A DNA stretch of 64,000 nt from Cannabis sativa (Eukaryota; Streptophyta; Magnoliopsida; Rosales; Cannabaceae). How positions within the stretch are numbered: the first letter of the stretch is position 1; the number at the start of each line of letters is the position of its first letter. This document shows positions 44,776-56,500 of the stretch, one piece after another. Location of the stretch: contig NC_083605.1 of assembly GCF_029168945.1 (NCBI RefSeq), forward strand, positions 32,253,280-32,317,279, read 5' to 3'. A program made the position numbers and the translations under genes. A model generated the notes under the pieces. The model searched no databases. It had not been told where the DNA came from and saw nothing but the letters and a program-made list of their open reading frames with translations.

Positions 44776-45241
44776 TGTTAGTTAGTTGGTCTAATCATGA
44801 AGTCCTATTCCTGTTGGTCCATGTTGGTCCAAGTCCTGTAGGGTGTTAGTTAGGTTTCCATTCTTATTTTAGTAGTTAGTAGTTAAGCTTCTATAAATAG
44901 AAACCTTTAACCTCGAGATGGAAAAAGTATTGGTTTCATGTAAATTCTTTTTTATGTAAAAACGAGTGATCGAATTCTCGTATCTATGTTAGAACTAAAA
45001 AGATTGTAAGAGTGAGAGAATTGTAATACTCTGAGATAAAGTTTCATGAAATGAAACAAAGTGGTAGTTGTAGTTAAATTTGTGTGTGTTTGAGTTTCAT
45101 CTATGTATTTGTCTGTAGTATTCAATTAGTTTAATTTTATAATCTCATCACTAGAATAAGATAGTGATCTTGTTCGTGTTTTGTGGTGAATTTCTTGATC
45201 GATTCCATAATAAATTGAAGCGATGAGCATGGACTCTAACA
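44776..45241 (+). repeat. 5' LTR of the Copia fossil (466 bp)
   Basis: It runs TGTTAGTTAGTTGG ... GACTCTAACA, with TATA box CTATAAATAGAAACC near 44891. The sequence after it (ATGGGATTGACAAAATATG) lacks a recognisable Met-tRNA primer site. The partner LTR is not in the window. Confidence 0.7.
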
Positions 45242-45255
45242 ATGGGATTGACAAA

Positions 45256-47345
45256 ATATGAAGTGGAGAACTGGACAAAATGATTTTGGATAATGGCAAT
45301 TGAAGACGATAGATTTTCTCGTTCAGCTGTGTCTTGAAATTGCTCTATAAAGAGATGAAGGTCTCACGTGAACCTTGAAGACAAGGACAAGAAGATGATT
45401 CTTGATAAGGCTCATTATGCAATTATACTGAGTCTTGGAGATAAAGTGTTAAGACAGGTCTCCAAAGAGAAATTTGCAGCAGGGATTTGGTCGAAGCTCG
45501 AGAGCCTCTACATGACAATGTCTCTATTAAATTGCCTCTATTTAAATCAAGCTTTATATTCTTTTAAGAATGTAAGAAGATATGTCTGTTTAAGAACAGT
45601 TTGATATCTCTAACAAACTAATTTTTGATATAGAGAATATAGATGTATCTATTAGTGATAAAGATCAAGCTTCGTCGTTATTATATTTTTTAGGGAAATT
45701 TGCGGCAAAAGTCCCCAAAAATGTCACTTTGATGTAGATTAGTCCCCAACCTCCAAAAATAGCGGCAATAGTCCTCAAGGTCACACTTTTTATTTGTCCG
45801 TTAGTCCTAATTTTAACTGAGCTGTTTTCTTTTTTTCAATTGCCACGTGTCAAAATATTATTGGTCCAAATTATTATTTTAATTTTAAAAAATAAAAATA
45901 AAAATAAATCATTTCTTTTTCTTTTTCTTTTTTTTTTCTTTTTCTTTTTCTTTTTTATTCTTTTCTTCTTCTTCTTCGTCTCACTACCAGAAACCCACCA
46001 ACCCCTAACCAAACCAGCACCACCACTACGCCTGATTAGCCACGACCCAAACACGGGTTGGAATCACAACCCAAATACCCTCAAAGAAAAACCCAAAACG
46101 GTCAAAGATCTAGAACAATCACAAGCTTTTCCCGTCCACCTACACACACACACAATGAACAGAGAACAAATTTGAGCTTGGAGAACTCAAATTTAATGGG
46201 CGTTTTTACCGCCACCACCAATCGTCGGAGGAGATCTGGGCTCTGACGAGAGAAAGAAATGGAAAGGCGAGAGAGAGGACCATCGATGTTGTCTCCGTCT
46301 AGGTTCACGATTGCAGAAGTAGAGCCCTTCGAACCTAGCAAAAATGAGAGAGAGAAGAGTGAGAAAGAGATCGGAGTGTTGAGGGTTTCGGTTCTCAGAC
46401 AAGAAGGAAACGAATTCGTAATTCGTTTAAGGTGACTGTCGCCAGAGATGGTGGCTCTGGTCTGCAAAAATAGAGAGGGAGAGTGAGGTCTCTTACTGCG
46501 GCTGAGAAGGAATAGATTAGAATAAGTTTAGGGTTTCATGCGTGGTGGTGGAGGGAAGAATAAGGATAAGGTTGGAAGGAAGGGTTTCTCTGTTGTAGAG
46601 GCTGTTGAGGATTGGTTAATGGAAGGGCTTCTGGCAGTGAGAAAAGACGAAGAAGATGAAGAAGAAAAGAAAGAAAAAGAAAAAGAAAAAGAAAGAAAAA
46701 AAAAAGAAATTATTTTTAAATTAATTATTTATTTATTTATTTTTATTTTTATTTTTTAAAATTAAAATAATAATTTGGACCAATAATATTTTGACACGTG
46801 GCAATTTAAAAAAAGAAAACGGCTCAGTTAAAATTAGGACTAACGGACAAATAAAAAGTGTCACCTTGTGGACTATTGCCGCTATTTTTGGAGGTTGGGG
46901 ACTAATCTGCATCAAAGTGACATTTTTGGGGACTTTTGCCGCAAATTTCCCTATTTTTTATGAAGATTTTACAGCAATTTCAAAGAGACATTGTTATATG
47001 GAAGGGATTCCTTGACCCTTGAAGAAGTTCAAGAAGCTCTAAATTCAAGAGAATTGAATAAAAGGAAGGAATCCAAGTCAAATGTTAATGGTGAAGGGCT
47101 GATAGCAAGAGGAAAATATTAAAAGAAGGAAAATCCCAATGAAAAGAAAAGGTCAAAATCAAGAAATGGTAATGGGAATGGAGGTGGAAATGTCACGGGA
47201 ATAAGGTGCTACCACTATCGAAAGGAAGGTCACACTAGAAGGTTTTGTCTAGATAGGCAGAAAGGAAATTACAGGAATGACAAAGAAGGTGAATTAGGGA
47301 ATGCTACTATTGCAGAAGATGGTTATGATCATCAGAAGCTTTGAT
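45256..47345 (+). pseudogene. Copia gag (UBN2 type), interrupted by a Mutator-like element
   Basis: Before the insertion the frames give TKYEVEN, LEDKDKKMILDKAHYAIILSL and KFAAGIWSKLESLYM; after it they give FKETLLYGRDSLTLEEVQ and EALNSRELNKRK, a continuous UBN2-type gag. The knuckle near 47204 reads CYHYRKEGHTRRFC: the second Cys of the CCHC motif is Tyr. Several stops lie between 45330 and 45620. Confidence 0.8.
45693..46951. mobile_element. Mutator-like non-autonomous element, 1,259 bp, target duplication TATTTTTTA
   Basis: The ends GGGAAATTTGCGGCAAAAG and CTTTTGCCGCAAATTTCCC are perfect inverted copies, and the arms stay similar for about 280 bases, with CACGTG at 45844 and 46795 and a pyrimidine or purine tract further in. 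Nine-base direct repeats TATTTTTTA stand at 45684-45692 and 46952-46960. It cuts the Copia gag, so it is younger. The middle (about 46180-46540) is richer in G/C and looks like leader or exon sequence of a gene, perhaps captured, but I recognise no product. Confidence 0.93.
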
Positions 47346-49965
47346 GGTGTCTAGCAAGGGTTCAGATCATGAATGGATAATGGACTCTGAAGGTTGTTCC
47401 TTCCATATGACTCCCAACAAAATGTATTTTGAGGAGTTTCAAGAATCGGAAGGTGGTTCAGTGCTTCTTGGTAATAATCAGCCATGCAAGATCACAAGAA
47501 TTTAAGCCATCATATTCAAATTCCATGATGAAATTGAGAGGTTACTTGAGGATGTTAGACACGTACTTGACTTGAAGAGAAATCTGATCTCCTTTGGAGA
47601 ATTAGATAAGAAGGGTTATGTGTTTAAAGGAGAGAATTCCATCTTGAAAGTAATGAATGGTTCTATGGTTGTGATGAGAGGGATCGGGCAAAATAGTCTC
47701 TATTCTCTGGATGCTCATGTGATAGTTGGATCTACAATCACTGCTATAGAAAAGAAAATATCAAAGACTGAGATTTGGCATAAGAGATTGGGACATGTAA
47801 GTGAGAAGGGCATGCTAGAACTATAGAAACAAGAATTTCTAGGGAAAGAGAAGTTGGAAAGGTTAATTTTTTGTGAACATTGTATTTATGGCAAGGCTTG
47901 CAAGTTGAAATTCAAATCTGGACAACAAAGGACAAAGGAACTCTTGATTATGTCCATGCTGATCTATGGGTACTTTCTAAGCCATGCTCTCATTCTAGTG
48001 CAAGGTACTTCATGTCCATTATGGATGACTACTCCAGAAAACTATGAGTGTTCATTGAGAAAATCAAGGATGAATCTTTTGAAAATTTCAGAAATTGGAA
48101 AACTCTAATAGAGATTCAAACTGGAAGGAAGGTTAGGTAATTTAGAACTAATAATGGACTAGAGTCTTACTATGATATTTTCACTAAGTTTTGCACAAAG
48201 ATTGGAATAGCTAGACACAAGACAGCTGTCAAGAATCCCCAACAACATGGTCTAGCTAAAAGATTTAATAGAACCACTTTGGAAAGTGTAAGATGTATGC
48301 TATTAAAACAAACATGCTTAAGATTTTTGGGGTAGAAATAATAGCTACTGACGTGTATTGGAATGAAAACACTAGAGGAAGTCTAGTCTAGACATCCACC
48401 AGATCAATCAATGCTGAGAGTATCTGGTTGTCTTGCCTATGTTGATATAAGGCAAGAAAAGTTGACTGAAGTGCATATTTTTAGGATATATAGAGGGTGA
48501 GAATGTATACAAGTTGTAGTGTTTAGAACCTAGACACAAGAAATTTTTGATAAACATAGATGTTGTGTTTAATAAAGTTAAAATGGCTTACAAAGAGAAG
48601 AGATATTTGGCAAACTTAGAACTGATATAGACAACTACCTCTAAACTAGATAAATTGAATTTTTAGGTGGAGTTGGATGATAAGCCTTAAGAAGATCACG
48701 ATAATGATGAGCCACAAGAAGAAACTGATGTACATGGTGAGGATTGGTATCTTCTAAATAGAGATAGAACTAGACGACAAGCTAGAGCTCTAGAGAGGTA
48801 TGGATATACAAATTTTGGCTTTCTCCTCGTTGCAGCAAGTGAAGTCTTAGAAGAAGAGCCTTCAAGCTATAAGGCTTTACTGAAAAGCAGATACAAGAAA
48901 AAATGGCTCAGAGCCATGGATGAGGAGATGAAGTCTTTGCATGATAACCATACATGGGTTCTGATCAAGAGGCATAAAAGCATTTAGAGTGGTAAGTTAT
49001 AAATGGGTACTCAAGGTAAAAGAGGGTATTCCAAATGTTGAACTCACCAGATTCAAAGCTAGGATTTTAGCTTGAGGCTTTACTCAAAGAGAGGGAGTAG
49101 ACTACATCAATGTATTCTCACTAGTTGTCAAGCACAGATCAATCAGAATTTTGTTAGCCATGGTAGCTGAGCATAATCTAAAACTAGAATAGGTGGATCT
49201 AAAAACTGCCTCCTTGTATGGTAAAGTTAATGAGACAATTTTGATGACACAACCAGAAGGATTCATTGAGAAGGGTAGAGAAGACTATGTGTGCAAGCCA
49301 AACAAGGCTCTCTATGGCTTGAAGTAATCTCCTACGCAGTGGAATAGAAGATTTGATGAATTCATGGACAAGATCAAGTTCGTAAGGAATAAGTTTAATA
49401 ATTGTGTGTACTTTAAGTTCCTGCCTAGCTGTGACTTTATCATATTGCTATTGTATGTAGAAGTGGCGAATGCCAAGAAGGAACTTAGCAGGGAGTTTGA
49501 GATGAAGGATTTATGTGTTGTTAAGAAAATTCTTGGGTTAGAAATCCAAAGAGTATCTCAGGAGGAGTATCTCAAGAAGGTCTTGAATAGGTTTTGAATG
49601 TCAAATGTTAAACCTATTGTCACTCCCCTATCTCAATCATTCAAATTGAGAAAAAACCAAGCACCTAAAACTCATGATGAATAGAAGTACATGGAGAGTA
49701 TAACATATGAAAATGTAGTTGGCTCCTTGATGTATCCAATGGTATGTACTCGGCCTGATATAACATATGCAGTCAGTTTGGTGAGTAGATTTATGGCAGA
49801 TCTTGGAAAGGCTCATTGGTAGGAACTAAAGTATATTCTAAGGTACATTAGAGGGTCACTTGGAAGGTGTCTAGTCTATGGTGGAGCTGAAGGAAGAGAT
49901 ACGCATGCTGAAATTGAAGGCTTTGTGGATTCAGACTATGCAGCAGGTTGCCTAAATGGGTCATA
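47346..49965 (+). pseudogene. Copia pol fossil: protease, integrase, reverse transcriptase, partial RNase H
   Basis: Recognisable in order: a protease motif altered to DSEGCSFHMT (near 47380); WHKRLGHVSEKGMLEL (47775); the integrase zinc region FCEHCIYGKACKLKFKSG (47870); NPQQHGLAKRFNRTTLE (48235); YKALLKSRYKKKWLRAMDEEM (48865); QPEGFIEKGREDYVC and ALYGLK (49250-49325); and CTRPDITYAV (49745). The reverse-transcriptase box that should be YVDD reads YVEV (49460) with bases lost after it. At least ten stops or shifts are seen, so it makes no protein. Confidence 0.85.
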
Positions 49966-50301
49966 GGTATACCCGAATCAAACTCTAAGCCTATAAACCC
50001 CCCCCCCCCTTTACCCCTTCATGGTGGAGGACGGAGGAAAAATACTGCTAAGTTCTCTCTAAGCTTTCTTCTTCTTCTTCTAAGAGAAACCTAGAGAGAA
50101 AAATAATATAGCAAGAATCAGGGTTCTTCAAATTGTAAGACCCATTTATAATACAATAAGCCTTTTTAGGCCAATACATTGACTCATGGACTAGGATTTT
50201 GTTATACTCAAATCACGTAAAATTCTCCATCTCATTATTTAATTACTTATTTAATTTCTTAAGCTCTTATTTAATTTAGTTTCCAAAAATTTCGGCAAAC
50301 A
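49966..50301 (+). repeat. Probable Gypsy LTR, partial
   Basis: The end TTTCGGCAAACA followed by TTTTGGTGATTTTATTGAAAG recalls the LTR-internal join of plant Gypsy elements (TTTGGCGCC-type primer site), and a gag frame starts 74 bases later. Its left end lies near the break of the Copia RNase H. A run of 14 C at 49998-50011 and a short CTT repeat at 50068 lie within it. Confidence 0.5.
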
Positions 50302-51033
50302 TTTTGGTGATTTTATTGAAAGTTGTAGAAAGAATCAAAGCTACCTTGCATCTACAAAAATGGAGGCAACCAAGAAGACCGTCATCGAGAAATCCCCTCC
50401 TCCAGGCGAGGATGTCATCATGGACGATGCTAATCTGCTCCTTCCAAGGCACGCTTAGCAAAGAAATATGAGGGACAGAAAAGTGTCTGAGACCGAAGAC
50501 CGAGTGGCTGAAATAACCCAACATCAAGACAATTCGTTGAGAAAACCTAGAAGATGAAGAATAGGAGGAAGAAAATGATAGTGAAATCAGAGATGGATAC
50601 TACAAAGATAGATACTATTATGAACAAGACCCTGAGGTGGCCCAAGTATATGGTGAGTTAGCTGAAACTCAACCGTAGCTGGCAGAACAAGAAGCTTTCT
50701 CTTGACAAATGGAGAAAATGATGGTATGGCTGCAAGCCAAACTTGGTGATATAGATGAGGACTCCAAAGAAGACGCTCCAGAGGAGCCCATTAATAGGGA
50801 AAAACAGCAAACCATACTGATGTAAGAACCTCAGCTCCTATAAAGGATAAGGGGAAGGAAAAGGTAGTTGAGCCTTAACTTGGAACTGTCTTGTTACCTC
50901 CCAAAAACAACATGAACACAGCCAACCAACCCTTACAGAAAAATAAGGCTACCAATACCTGTAGGCTTGGGTGCCTTTCTGCTCTGAGAAGCCAGGTTAA
51001 GCATAACAATAGGCTTGTTACTAGGGTAGGAAG
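50302..51033 (+). pseudogene. Gypsy gag, N-terminal part
   Basis: ATG at 50376 opens MEATKKTVIEKSPPPGED, followed by stops at several places; later sequence is acidic and rich in Glu/Asp and Gln. It continues after the nested insertion at 63631, where the more typical words appear. I identify it as Gypsy gag from that later part. The tract is cut by the solo Copia LTR at 51034. Confidence 0.55.
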
Positions 51034-51353
51034 TGTTGGGTTTTATGCCATAAATAAAACTCTATTTCAATGTAATCTCTATCTTTTAAATATCAATAAA
51101 GAAATAGAAGTATTTTCATCACTTATTGTGTCATTTGGTTCATGTTATCATTTATTTGTTTATTTGATTTATAAATTCATCCAAAATCTTATCACATTTA
51201 TATTCTTGTTTATTGTATCGTCAGCACAGTGGAAAGTAATCAAGATTATGTGATTAAATGTATATTCCTAGATTTATCAGTACACAGGGTTTAACTGATA
51301 TGATAATCTACAACATAGTTTACTTGCACCTTGGATAAGTGCTATGTCCTTTC

Positions 51354-53557
51354 TGTTGGGTTTTGTGCCCTAAATAAAACCCATTTCAACATAATCAGAT
51401 TTACTTATTACTAAAGATCAGAAATAAAATTTTATGTTGCATGGTTCACATGATTTATTTCATGATTATATACATATAATGTATGAATTCTTTTTTAAGT
51501 CCAGAACATATGAATTTATTAAAGATTATAGTGTTGTCAGCACAGTGGAATATAATCTTCATTATATGTTCGAAAGTTAATTCCCTGATTTGTCAGAACA
51601 CTGGATTTAGACTGACATGGTATAATCAGCGATAGATATTCTTACACCTTGGAAAAGTGTTATGTCCTTTCCAGGACATTGGCAAAGTTTACCAGTATCG
51701 GATGTATGGAGTATACATCGGAAGGGACCGATATTGAACTTTGATTAGATATATTAAAACTTACCGTAATATCTATTCAATTCAATATCACCTGTTGATC
51801 CTAGATCAAATGATCTTAATCCTGATATGGTTAGGTTCGATCTCAAGAGTACTATACATGTTCTTTGATTTGTTAGTTAAGCCTACTTTTGGGTCAGGGT
51901 GATACGTACATTTTGGGAACATGATAGTATAATTGAGTGGGAGCGCTACCATAAATATGGAATCTATAACTTCTATAGGAATTTAGAAGTGAAACGATGA
52001 TATCTTTCGAGCTTGGCTAACCAAAAATAAATGGTGGAGATCTCATTTCACTTTCACTACAAGAAATGTCACTTTTGCCAGCACATTTTTGTGCTGACAA
52101 AAGTTGGTATTGCGCTAGTAAAATAGAATTTACCTATAATGTGTTGGCAAAAGGAGGTTGGCAAATCAATGTTGGTATTAGAACTTTTGCCAGCATAAAA
52201 TGAAAAGCGCTGGCAAAAAAGACTTTTCCCAGCGCGTAAATGTGCTGGTAAAAGTTAGATTTTAGCCACTGTAAATGTACGCTGGTAAAACTTTGATCTC
52301 TTTGCCAGCGCAGTTTGCGAAATGCGCTGGTAAAAGTTACTTTTACCAGCGCAGTAGCGAACTGTGCTGGTAAAAGTAACATTTCTTGTAGTGTTTGCTG
52401 AAATATCATTTATACGGAGCTAAGTGTTTTAAGGATAAAATACATTGAAGGTGTAACGGTAACTTAGTGCCTTTTTAATGTAGATCATCTACTAGAGGGT
52501 CATTGATCACATTAGGATTATAACAATGGATAACTAATGACGTGTCTATATCATGGAACATATAGAGTGTTCTATATGACTGAGAGTGCAATTTATGTTC
52601 TAAGTGTGGATTCAATAAGGAATTAATAAGTTAGGGAATTTACTTGGTAAATTCGGTTCAACTTATTGGAAGCTCGGTTATATAGACCCATGGTCCGCAT
52701 ACTAGTTGAGACCATACTGCTTGTAAGACTCAGTTAATTGATTTTAATTAATCAATTATAATTCTAAAAGTTAAATTATGTCTACTTTATGAATTTTCAC
52801 TAAGCAAAGGTAAAACTGTAAATAGAGAGTTTAAAGGGTATATTTATTAATTGGGAAACTTTGATTAGTTTTTATTAATAAATAAAATAAATGACAATAT
52901 ATTATTTAATAATTAATTATAGTTATTAAATAATTAGATTTGACATTTATGTGGTTGAATGAGAAAATTGGCAATTTTGGAGAATGGGAAACTAGGAATG
53001 ATAAAATAGGAAAGTTGCAAAAGTGAGAGGCTTGTTTCCTTATTCCATGGCCGGCCACTATGCTTCCTATTTCTCATTTTATTTTTCATTTTTAAATGCC
53101 AAGTAATTCAACCTTAACCCTATGTGGTATTCTATAAATAGAAGGTAAAGGCTTCAGGTTTTTCCACACTTTTACATTATTTTCTTTCACTCAAAATCCC
53201 TGTTGAAGCCGCCACTCTCTCTCTCTCTTTCTTCTCTATTTTTCGAAATTCCTTTGAGTTATGAGTAGTGCCCACACACATTAAGTGGTACCTCAATCAT
53301 AGTATGTAAGACTATGGAAAATCAACACTAACAAGAAGGAGAGAAAGAGATCCAGATTCAGATCTTGATTATGCTCTGCTACAGAAAGGAATCAAGGGCT
53401 AGAGATCTGAATGGAAGGAGTCATTATATTCCGCTGCACCCAATGTAAGGTTTCTTAAACTCTTATGTGTTTATTTTCATTATTTTAGAATTCATATTAG
53501 GATGTTAATCAAACATACTTGGTAGTAAATCTAGATCCTTGTAAAATATTTCCAACA
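51354..53557 (+). repeat. 5' LTR of the nested Copia, with a CACTA miniature element in it
   Basis: It runs TGTTGGGTTTTGTGCCC ... AAATATTTCCAACA and holds the insertion at 52055-52393. TATA box TCTATAAATAGAAGG lies near 53130, with a purine/pyrimidine (CT)n at 53214-53228. Confidence 0.93.
52055..52393. mobile_element. CACTA-type miniature element, 339 bp, target duplication TTT
   Basis: The ends are CACTACAAGAAATG and CATTTCTTGTAGTG. TTT stands on both sides (52052-52054 and 52394-52396). The sister LTR at about 60896 shows the empty site CACTTTGCTGAAAT with a single TTT. Inside, the word GCGCTGGYAAAA and its complement recur about ten times, close to CGCCGGTAAAA in the large CACTA element at 38748. 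It has no coding capacity. Confidence 0.95.
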
Positions 53558-53559
53558 AC

Positions 53560-53576
53560 TGGCACCAGAGCCATGG
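53560..53576 (+). other. Primer binding site of the nested Copia
   Basis: TGGCACCAGAGCCATGG lies two bases after the LTR, identical to the site of the minus-strand element (14935-14951). Confidence 0.85.
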
Positions 53577-56500
53577 TAATGATTTACTTTCATGTAATAT
53601 AAATTAAAACGATGTTTTATATGTTCAGTGTTGATTTGGATGGTTTCATGTTGGTTTATGTGCTTATGTGATGAATGTTTATGTTGTACGAATTTTTTCC
53701 ATGAAAAATATTTTTTCTATTTTTGAAAATATTTTATTTGTATTCCTTGTGAAAAATTAAGCAATTTTGTTTTTTACGGAACTCAATTCTGATGAAAAAC
53801 GAAAAAGATATGAATTTTGGAAAATCGAGATTCAAGGCTGTCAAGGGTGGTGCTCATGCGCACCAGACCCTCGGATCAGCCTCCCCTTGTGCGCGCGTGT
53901 GATGTGCCTCACGTCCGTGTCCACCCTGCACACGCCCACGAAAACCCTACATCCGCTGAGTTTTCTTGGCGCCTCTGCCATGTTCCGCGCGCGTAGGAGG
54001 CTGCGTGCAGCCTTCCTGGGCTGCCTTTCCCATATTGCGATTTTTTTGGGGGTTTTCCCCCAAAAATCCAATTTTTTATGGGATTGTTTCCCAAAATTTA
54101 TTTTTCCAATTTTAAATATTTCTAAATTGAAATATTTCCAATTTTAAAATATTTTCAATTTGGAATTTTTCCAATTTTAAATATTTCCATTTTGGAATAT
54201 TTCTAATTTTAAATATTTTCTATTATGGTCAGATTTAAAAATTTGATAACTTCTTTAATATTTATTTATTATTTAATTATAAGATTAGATATTTTGATAT
54301 TTAACATATTTTAAATTAAAAGATAACTTTGTCTTTTTATTTAAAATATTATAAAATTATCTTATATGGCAAGATAAATAATTAATAAATTTGAAATTAA
54401 CATATATATTTTTATAGATATACTTACCATAATATTTTTTAATTCAAAATTTATTATTTTAAATATTTAATTATTTATAAATTATAAGTTTAACAATGAT
54501 ATTTTTCTATATATATCATTTTTTTCCTTATTAGAAATTTATAAATCATATCTTAAATATTTAAATAACTTAGATATTTTGTAGAAATTTGAATATTGCT
54601 TAATTTAGATATTTTTGACATATAATTATGGTAATTATTATTTATTTATTATTTTATTCCTAAAATAATAATTATTTAACCAAATCTATTTTAAAAGTGG
54701 TTTATTTTATTACTTTATTAAATTATAAGATTTGAAAGTGATATTGAAGATTCTTTCTTTCAAATTATTGATCTTATTAGATATTTAATTTAATTTGATA
54801 AACCTAGATATTTTAAAATTAGTTTCCTTTATTTTTGAGATTTTAAGGTTTGTTTTTAACAACCCTAAATTTTTCAAAAATTTAATTGGTTAGTTTAAGA
54901 ATAATAATTTAATTATATTAATATCTTATTTCACATCTATTACATGGACAATGTTTGTTTATTTTATATTGTTTATTCAAAAAAAAAATTTAACAAACCT
55001 ATTATGTATTTGATCTAAATTGCTATGATTAACTTGTTGGCATATCCAATGATCTGATTTAAATCATAGTCCAATTGTCAATAGATCTTATAAATAATTT
55101 GTAACAGGTAAATTTTGTACTTCTTTCATCTGTGTAAACCTAGTAACATGATAGGGCCCATCCAAATCATTTGACCTGTGTGAGCCTATATGTTTGCTAT
55201 TGGGCTTAGATACATATAGGAAGCCCATTTAAGTTTTACTAAGTAAATGGACTAGGTTGCTAAAATAAAATTTGACATAAGTAATTTTATTTAGGCCCAA
55301 TTAGATTTGGGCTTATTCAATGAATAACAATTGTTTATTTAAAGGTTAAATTCTTCTCTTTTGGGCCTTGTGTGAGAGTTGGGGGCCAATAGAAATGGGT
55401 ACGACATACTGAACCCAGCTCCCCCTCACATGAACTACCCCAATTGTGAATGCCCATTTGTCTTATTTAAATAATTGTATTAGGTTAATTATATTAGTCT
55501 AACCTAATTAAAATTGAATTAGCAACATAATTAACTTTTAAAATATATGAAATTTATTTTTCATTTAATATTTTAAAGTTAATTTTAGAAAAACACTTAG
55601 TTAATGATATATATTCTAGATAGTTATTTCTATACGAATTATTATTTCTAATATTAAATAAGGGAATATCATTGATTGTGAAATTAATTGTTTAATAATT
55701 AATTTTGGTACAATCTAAGTTTAGTATATTTTCCTAGTATTAAACTAGAATTAATAATTAAGTTTTCTCTATACTTAATTATTTATTTCTTGAATTTAAT
55801 ACATTTAATTAAATTGAAAATTTCAATATCTAAGTTGATTTTCATCATGATACTTAAATGTTGTTATTTTCATGTTATTTAATTAAAGTTGAAAATTATC
55901 TTAAGTTTGGAATCTTATTTCAGAATAACTTAAATCTGAATAATTTTCAAAATATATTTTATTAATCTTTTTCCCAAATTTCGAAATTGCATTTCTTTAA
56001 TGTAGAAATTTTGAATTTTATTTGAAAAATATATTAAAGTTGAAAATTATTTATTTTAATTTTGGACCAACTTAAATCAATGATTTTTTTCATTTAATGA
56101 TTAAGTAAAATAAATGAACTAAAATATATTATAATTAGAAATTGAATTAATTAGTCAATGAAAGTCTAGATAGTTATTATCTATTTTTCTTGAAGTATTT
56201 TTCTAGTGTATTTAATTAAATAGAAAATTAATATTTAAGTTGATTTTTAATCATGATACTTAAATATTTGAAATTTTTCTTAGATATTTAATTAAATAGA
56301 AAAATTATATTTTTTGTTGAAAATTAATTTTTATTAATTTTGGGCCAACATAAAATTAGAGTAATTTTCCAGGATTTATTTTTATTTAATTTTAAAGCAT
56401 TTTCGAAAGTAGTATTCTTATACACTTTTTTTTTCGAAATGCAATATATATTTATAGAAAATTAAATTTGAGTTGTAAATTAATTTTGAAACAACCTAAA

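Larger units (their letters stand above)
44776..49965 (+). mobile_element. Copia fossil (Tork-like), 5' LTR and decayed gag-pol, 3' end lost
   Basis: A 5' LTR (44776-45241) is followed by gag, protease, integrase, reverse transcriptase and the first part of RNase H, all on the + strand with many stops and shifts. RNase H breaks off near 49965 at YAAGCLNGS, where other sequence (probably a Gypsy LTR) begins. A Mutator-like element sits in gag. The number of lesions makes this one of the oldest elements in the window. Confidence 0.85.

Noticed and set aside
50276..50527. 83-codon minus-strand frame
   Set aside because: It lies antisense to the Gypsy gag start and has no family features.
53767..54147. 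126-codon frame over a G/C-rich island after the nested Copia leader start
   Set aside because: No gag-like or other motif is present, the opposite strand is equally open because of high G/C, and the matching island in the sister element does not keep the frame.
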